Below, in pieces: positions 5,913 through 9,249 of a stretch of DNA of 9,249 nucleotides. The position numbers and the translations under genes were made by a program. Below the pieces are notes generated by a model, which saw only the letters and a list, made by a program, of their open reading frames with translations, was not told the DNA's origin and did no database searches. This stretch comes from Planctomycetota bacterium (GTDB lineage: Bacteria > Planctomycetota > Phycisphaerae > Phycisphaerales > UBA1924). Numbering within the stretch: the stretch's first letter is position 1; every line of letters starts with the position of its first letter. The DNA lies in the NCBI GenBank assembly GCA_023412695.1, contig JAEYNG010000292.1:1-9249 (forward strand). Direction: 5' to 3'.

Positions 5913-6413
5913 TTATATCGCCGGCTCGGAGCCAAGCGCGGGCATCGGGGACTTGGGCAGCGCAGTGAATGCCGCGAGCCCGAACGGCCGCTTCTCGATT
6001 TCCTCGGGTTCTCCCTCGGCCTCCTGCTCGGCCTTGGAGAGCTGCTCGATGAGCTCGGGCGTCATCGAGTGCACCGCGGCGACCTCGTGCACCGGGAGGG
6101 TGTAGATCTCGCCGTCCGGCGTGGCGATCCGGAAGACCGTGCACTGCACGGCGACCGAGGCTTCTCGCTCCCACGACGTCCCGGGGATGCTGCACGCAAA
6201 GAGCGGGAAGATGCTCTTGATGCCGACACGGACGCCCTGGTTGGTCACGATGCCGAACCGGCCGTCGAAGAGGTCCGGGCGCACCTGGCACATGATCGAG
6301 AGGTCGTTGAGCATCTCGCGGACGACGTTCTGCCAGTACAGCGTGCGGGTGTCGGCGAGGACGCGTGCATCGTTCGCGGGAGTATGCGCAGGGCTCGGTC
6401 CGGTGGGCTTCAT
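5913..6413 (-). CDS. Protein of unknown function (166 residues)
   Basis: I do not recognise the family. The product lacks a signal peptide and membrane segments. Residues 20-120 look like a compact alpha/beta domain, with DTRTLYWQNVVREMLNDL (21-38), a strand-rich middle (FGIVTNQGVRVGIKSIFP at 53-70) and GEIYTLPVHEVAAVHSMTPE (101-120). Residues 128-142 are highly acidic (EQEAEGEPEE), followed by a tail rich in Pro and Ala. The frame sits 30 bp after the ClpP-like gene on the same strand, so the two may share a transcript. ATG 6413 is preferred; a TTG at 6434 gives seven more residues. Neither has a clear Shine-Dalgarno sequence. The mixed composition with spaced hydrophobic residues supports a real gene rather than a shadow frame. 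Confidence 0.75.
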   Translation of the reverse strand: MKPTGPSPAHTPANDARVLADTRTLYWQNVVREMLNDLSIMCQVRPDLFDGRFGIVTNQGVRVGIKSIFPLFACSIPGTSWEREASVAVQCTVFRIATPDGEIYTLPVHEVAAVHSMTPELIEQLSKAEQEAEGEPEEIEKRPFGLAAFTALPKSPMPALGSEPAI

Positions 6414-6443
6414 GTCGTATTGTCGGCGCGGCAAGTCCCGGCG

Positions 6444-7661
6444 TCATGGGGTCTTCGTGAGAGTCTGGGCCTGCGCCTCGAGCTCGGAGGTGAGGTCCCG
6501 GAGGTCCTGGAAGCGGTAGCGCCAGAGCATCGGGTGCTTCGACGCGTCCTGGCCGACGGGTGTGCGGTCGGGCGGGAGCGTTGCCAGCAGCTCCGGGTAA
6601 TCGATCATCAATGCCTCGGCGTCGAGCAGGTGCCGCCGGGCTTCTTCAACCATGCGCAGGCCGCGGGCGCCGGCGTCTCGCTTCTGACGCGGGGCATCCT
6701 GCCCGCGCAGCCTTGCCGCCTGCTTAAGGTCGATCTCCGTTGCGCGCAGGACATCATCAAGCTGCTCGATCGTGCGGCGGATGCGTGCCCGCGCGTCCGC
6801 AAGGCCGCTGGTCAGCTCCTTCCGCAGAATGGGCCGTGCACGAAGGCCGTGCCGAGCAAGAAGCTGGCCGGTGTCGCGAGCATCGCACGTCGCGATTCCC
6901 AGACGTGACGCGAGCGTCGAGTCGAAGCGGAGGCTGGGAACGCGACCTTCGGGCGTTTCCGGGATCAGTTGGATCCACGTGCCCTCGGCGGGCTTACTGG
7001 TCAGCACGCGCCAAGGCGAGCCAGGGTCGGCCGCGGGCGCGGACCACAGCGGCCCGCGCGGATTGGGCAGCACGCCGGTGATCATGACGTCGCCGCCGCG
7101 ATCCTTTGCGGCGAGATAAACCAGCCCGTGCAACTCTCGCTCAACGCGCTCCCAGTCGGTGTCGGGCGGGGCAGTGAGGCGAAGATCGTCATCCGCGTCG
7201 TGCGAGATCGTCACGCCCTGCGCCACCGCGCAGGCATCAGCGAGAAACGCGATCGAGGCTTGCCCGAAGCCCACGCGTCGATCTGCCGCGTCGTCGAGGA
7301 TCGCAAACACCCGGCGGCCGAGGGCCTGCGGCGGGGCGTTCGGGCTTCCCGAACGCATCGCCTTGGCCATCGCGTGCACCACGTCCTGTCGCCATCGATT
7401 GCCGGAGAGCTCGAGCACGATCACTTCGACGTTGTCCGTACGCGCGGCGTCGAGCACGCCGGCGAACTCCTGCGCCAGGCGCATGCTGTCAAGGTCGCCG
7501 CGGATCTGCAGGTGCAGCACCTTGCACGCCCGGGGTGGCGGCGCGGCCGATGTCGGCGGACCTTGCACGAAGTCTTCGCTCCGGGCGTGTGATGGCGTGT
7601 ACGCCCCGACCGAGACAGCGAGCACGAAAGCGAAGAGGCGACTGGCGACCGGTAGGGCCAT
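6444..7661 (-). CDS. Secreted ClpP/NfeD-like fold protein, probably catalytically dead
   Basis: The 405-residue product starts with a signal peptide (residues 1 to about 26, hydrophobic FAFVLAVSVGAY, possible cleavage after SHA). Residues 47-155 follow the pattern of the NfeD-type membrane serine protease domain of the ClpP/crotonase fold: VLHLQIRGDLD (48-58), VEVIVLELSG (78-87), RRVFAILDD (116-124) and QASIAFLADACAVAQGVTI (134-152). Residues 247-273 (DSTLASRLGIATCDARDTGQ onward) match the block that ends that domain, after an insertion of about 70 residues. The place where the family has its catalytic Ser (AASAGA) reads VGFGQA here, so the serine appears lost. Residues 280-400 are helical and charged. 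It lacks the transmembrane helices and OB domain of full NfeD. It may act as a binding or scaffold protein outside the cytoplasm (inference). Confidence 0.82.
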   Translation of the reverse strand: MALPVASRLFAFVLAVSVGAYTPSHARSEDFVQGPPTSAAPPPRACKVLHLQIRGDLDSMRLAQEFAGVLDAARTDNVEVIVLELSGNRWRQDVVHAMAKAMRSGSPNAPPQALGRRVFAILDDAADRRVGFGQASIAFLADACAVAQGVTISHDADDDLRLTAPPDTDWERVERELHGLVYLAAKDRGGDVMITGVLPNPRGPLWSAPAADPGSPWRVLTSKPAEGTWIQLIPETPEGRVPSLRFDSTLASRLGIATCDARDTGQLLARHGLRARPILRKELTSGLADARARIRRTIEQLDDVLRATEIDLKQAARLRGQDAPRQKRDAGARGLRMVEEARRHLLDAEALMIDYPELLATLPPDRTPVGQDASKHPMLWRYRFQDLRDLTSELEAQAQTLTKTP

Positions 7662-7705
7662 AGAACGTCCCCGGGCCCTCCGTGGCCGGTTCCTTCCCGA
7701 GCGGG

Positions 7706-7735
7706 AGCCTACCAGAAAGGGGGGACACGTTGCAA
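7706..7735 (-). promoter_or_regulatory. Sigma-70-type promoter of the ClpP-like gene
   Basis: On the minus strand TTGCAA (7735-7730) is followed after 18 bp by TAGGCT (7711-7706), preceded by TG and one base, forming an extended -10. Transcription would begin near 7699, giving a leader of about 37 bases containing GGAGGG and GGGGA before ATG 7661. This is the best-looking promoter in the window. Confidence 0.55.
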
Positions 7736-7752
7736 GTACGGGTGTATTTGCA
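7731..7752. repeat. Inverted repeat overlapping the -35 of the ClpP-like gene
   Basis: TGCAAGTAC (7731-7739) and GTATTTGCA (7744-7752) are inverted copies at 8 of 9 positions with a GGGT spacer. In plus-strand RNA the odd pair is a G-U wobble, so a full 9-bp hairpin could form. It covers five of the six bases of the minus-strand -35 element, so a protein binding here could repress that gene. Confidence 0.45.
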
Positions 7753-7784
7753 GCACAGGACCGGGCTTTCGGGTACACCTGTGC
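7753..7784. repeat. Second inverted repeat in the divergent region
   Basis: GCACAGG (7753-7759) and CCTGTGC (7778-7784) are perfect inverted copies separated by 18 bp. The element starts on the base after the previous repeat ends. TACACC (7774-7779) inside it might be a weak plus-strand -10 for the thioredoxin gene, but no good -35 at normal spacing is seen. Confidence 0.35.
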
Positions 7785-7844
7785 CATCGCCGCAGTGCGC
7801 ACGGGGCCGCGGGCGGCAACAATCGGACTGACCAGGGAGGCGGG

Positions 7845-7850
7845 TAGGAG
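7845..7850 (+). promoter_or_regulatory. Ribosome binding site of the TlpA-like gene
   Basis: TAGGAG lies 7 bases before ATG 7858. Together with the signal peptide that begins there, it fixes the start even though the frame is open far upstream. Confidence 0.85.
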
Positions 7851-7857
7851 CTTGCTC

Positions 7858-9225
7858 ATGCGAACGTTGAGGAAGTCGGTGCGTGCGACGCTGCTGGCGA
7901 TGGGTCTTGCGATGGGTCTCTCGGCCGCTGCGGTCGCCGCCCCGCCGACGGATGACGAGATCCAGGCGGTCATCACGCGGGTGCAGGAGGCGTCGAAGTC
8001 CAGCTCGGACCGCGCCGAGATGATGAAGGCGATGAAGACCGCGGCGGAAGAAGGGCTGGAGTCGATCTCGTTGAACGAGGCGACGGTCGCCCAGCTGCAG
8101 TCGCTGTCGCGCGCGGGCGTGTTCATGCGCGTGCCCGAGGCGAAGGCGACGATCGCGCCGCGTCTGCAGGAGCTGGCCGCGAAGAACGACCTCGACGGTG
8201 CACGCGCGGCGATGATGCGCGTCGCCAACTACCCCGACGCGAAGGAGCAGACCCCCGATGCCCGCCGCTCCCGCCAGCAGGAGGTCGCCCGTGTGTACGC
8301 CGAGGCCCTCCGGCACCCGTCGATCGGCGAGCTGCTGAAGGTCGAGCGCGAGGGCGGCGAGGTCTTCCAGCGGCTCGGGATGCTCGACATCGAGTCCCTT
8401 CGCGAGGCGAAGGTCATCGATGCCGCCGAGGCCCTGCTCGAGAAGGACATGGACCCGGGCGCTGCGGCGTCGGCCGTCAGCTTCTACGACACCATCGCCG
8501 ACGAAGAGGGGGCCGACCCGGCGGCGAAGGAGCGCATCCGAACGAAGGTGCTCGCCGCCGTAAGCAAGGCGGCCGAGAAGGCGCCGAAGAACGAGGACGG
8601 CACGGACACGCGGCTGGGCAGCTATCTCAAGCAGTCGGTCGTGTATCTCAATGGGCCGTACGCCAAGGGCCAGCTCATCGGCCACGCCGCCCCGGCGATG
8701 ACCTTCAACTGGGCCACGGACGAGAAGATCAAGTCGCTGGCGGACCTCAAGGGCCGCGTGGTCGTTGTCGACTTCTGGGCGACGTGGTGCGGCCCGTGCA
8801 TCGGCAGCTTCCCGAACGTGCGCGAGCTGCAGAAGCGTTACGAGGGCTACCCGGTGACAATCCTCGGCGTCACGAGCATCCAGGGCTCGCACATCGACCA
8901 CACCGCCAAGCCGCCCGAGCGGATCGACACGAAGGACGATCCGGCGAAGGAGAAGGAGCTGATGACCGCGTTCATCAAGGGGATGGACGTGACCTGGGAG
9001 ATCGCCTTCGCCGACCAGGAGGTCTTCAACCCCGAGTACGGCGTCCGCGGCATTCCGCATGTGGCGATCATCGACGCCGCGGGCAAGGTCCGGCACAATG
9101 GTCTGCACCCGGGCGGCAAGCTCGCCGACAAGGCGGCAAAGATCGACGCGCTTCTGAAGGAAGCCGGCCTGCCGTGCCCCGAGCCGATGGCGGAGGCCAC
9201 GGAAGAGAAGAACGAATCGCACTGA
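7858..9225 (+). CDS. Secreted TlpA/ResA-type thioredoxin-like protein with a helical N-terminal domain
   Basis: This family carries out thiol-disulfide exchange outside the cytoplasm. The 455-residue product has a signal peptide (1 to about 28: basic MRTLRKSVRA, hydrophobic core, then AAAVAA). Residues 30-265 form a charged, Ala-rich, probably all-helical region of unknown function. The thioredoxin domain covers about 270-437: GRVVVVDFWATWCGPCIGSF (299-318) holds the active-site Cys311 and Cys314, and VRGIPHVAIID (396-406) contains the cis-proline P400. Between strand TILGVTS (334-340) and EIAFADQ (381-387) there is a charged insertion with two His residues, longer than in ResA. The tail is acidic. 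The length is more than twice that of simple TlpA proteins because of the helical part. It diverges from the ClpP-like gene across a 196-bp regulatory region. Its redox partners are unknown. Confidence 0.92.
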   Translation: MRTLRKSVRATLLAMGLAMGLSAAAVAAPPTDDEIQAVITRVQEASKSSSDRAEMMKAMKTAAEEGLESISLNEATVAQLQSLSRAGVFMRVPEAKATIAPRLQELAAKNDLDGARAAMMRVANYPDAKEQTPDARRSRQQEVARVYAEALRHPSIGELLKVEREGGEVFQRLGMLDIESLREAKVIDAAEALLEKDMDPGAAASAVSFYDTIADEEGADPAAKERIRTKVLAAVSKAAEKAPKNEDGTDTRLGSYLKQSVVYLNGPYAKGQLIGHAAPAMTFNWATDEKIKSLADLKGRVVVVDFWATWCGPCIGSFPNVRELQKRYEGYPVTILGVTSIQGSHIDHTAKPPERIDTKDDPAKEKELMTAFIKGMDVTWEIAFADQEVFNPEYGVRGIPHVAIIDAAGKVRHNGLHPGGKLADKAAKIDALLKEAGLPCPEPMAEATEEKNESH

Positions 9226-9249
9226 CACCCGACAATGGCTGAGCGGGGC
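9226..9249 (+). other. Window end after the TlpA-like gene
   Basis: Only 24 bases remain. An ATG at 9235 opens a frame reading MAERG to the edge, so it could start a next gene closely following the thioredoxin gene. No Shine-Dalgarno sequence precedes it and too little is present to decide. Confidence 0.15.

Noticed and set aside
4969..6447. Upstream extension of the glycosyltransferase to 492 residues
   Set aside because: The extension overlaps the unknown-function gene in another frame and is Arg/Pro-rich, whereas ATG 5727 has a good Shine-Dalgarno sequence and directly precedes the conserved GT2 N-terminus.
7159..7857. Upstream extension of the thioredoxin frame
   Set aside because: It runs opposite the ClpP-like gene, while TAGGAG and a signal peptide mark ATG 7858.
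7489..9228. A 579-residue minus-strand open frame opposite the thioredoxin gene
   Set aside because: It is antisense to a protein with an intact WCGPC site, signal peptide and strong ribosome binding site, and its composition is that of a shadow.
1..9249. tRNA, rRNA, CRISPR array, insertion sequence or prophage genes
   Set aside because: I saw no cloverleaf-like sequence, regular repeat array, transposase or integrase motif on either strand.

Overview
The window is strongly GC-rich bacterial DNA with tightly packed genes and no rRNA, tRNA, CRISPR array or mobile element. Eight protein genes are supported. The combination suggests a member of the Planctomycetota, perhaps the Phycisphaerae: a sigma-70 factor with an unusual region 2.4, a lone PilT-type ATPase, and a TlpA-type thioredoxin with a long helical N-terminal half. 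This placement is an inference from general gene character, not from a database search.

Layout. Bases 73-3601 are read on the plus strand: an alternative sigma factor closed by a strong intrinsic terminator, then a PilT/PilU-family ATPase preceded by a leader full of inverted repeats, then a TrmH/SpoU-family RNA methyltransferase starting 12 bp after the ATPase stop. Bases 3589-7661 are read on the minus strand, in transcription order: a secreted protein with a ClpP/NfeD-like fold that seems to have lost its catalytic serine, a conserved-looking protein of unknown function, a family 2 glycosyltransferase, and a protein with BshC-like (cysteine-ligase-like) sequence blocks. The minus-strand group meets the methyltransferase gene tail to tail with a 13-bp overlap. 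From 7858 to 9225 a secreted or periplasmic thioredoxin-like protein is read on the plus strand, diverging from the ClpP-like gene. The 196-bp divergent region holds a good candidate promoter and two abutting inverted repeats.

How the genes may work together. The plus-strand genes look like independent housekeeping or regulatory units. The minus-strand cluster could be a functional group: a secreted ClpP-fold protein, an unknown protein, a glycosyltransferase with a Cys-rich tail, and a BshC-like protein 12 bp behind it. Shared regulation with the divergent thioredoxin is possible because of the repeats between them. No complete known system can be named. The most notable points are the hairpin-bridged start of pilT, the apparent leaderless promoter of the methyltransferase built on the pilT stop codon, the degenerate ClpP-fold protein, and the glycosyltransferase/BshC-like pair.
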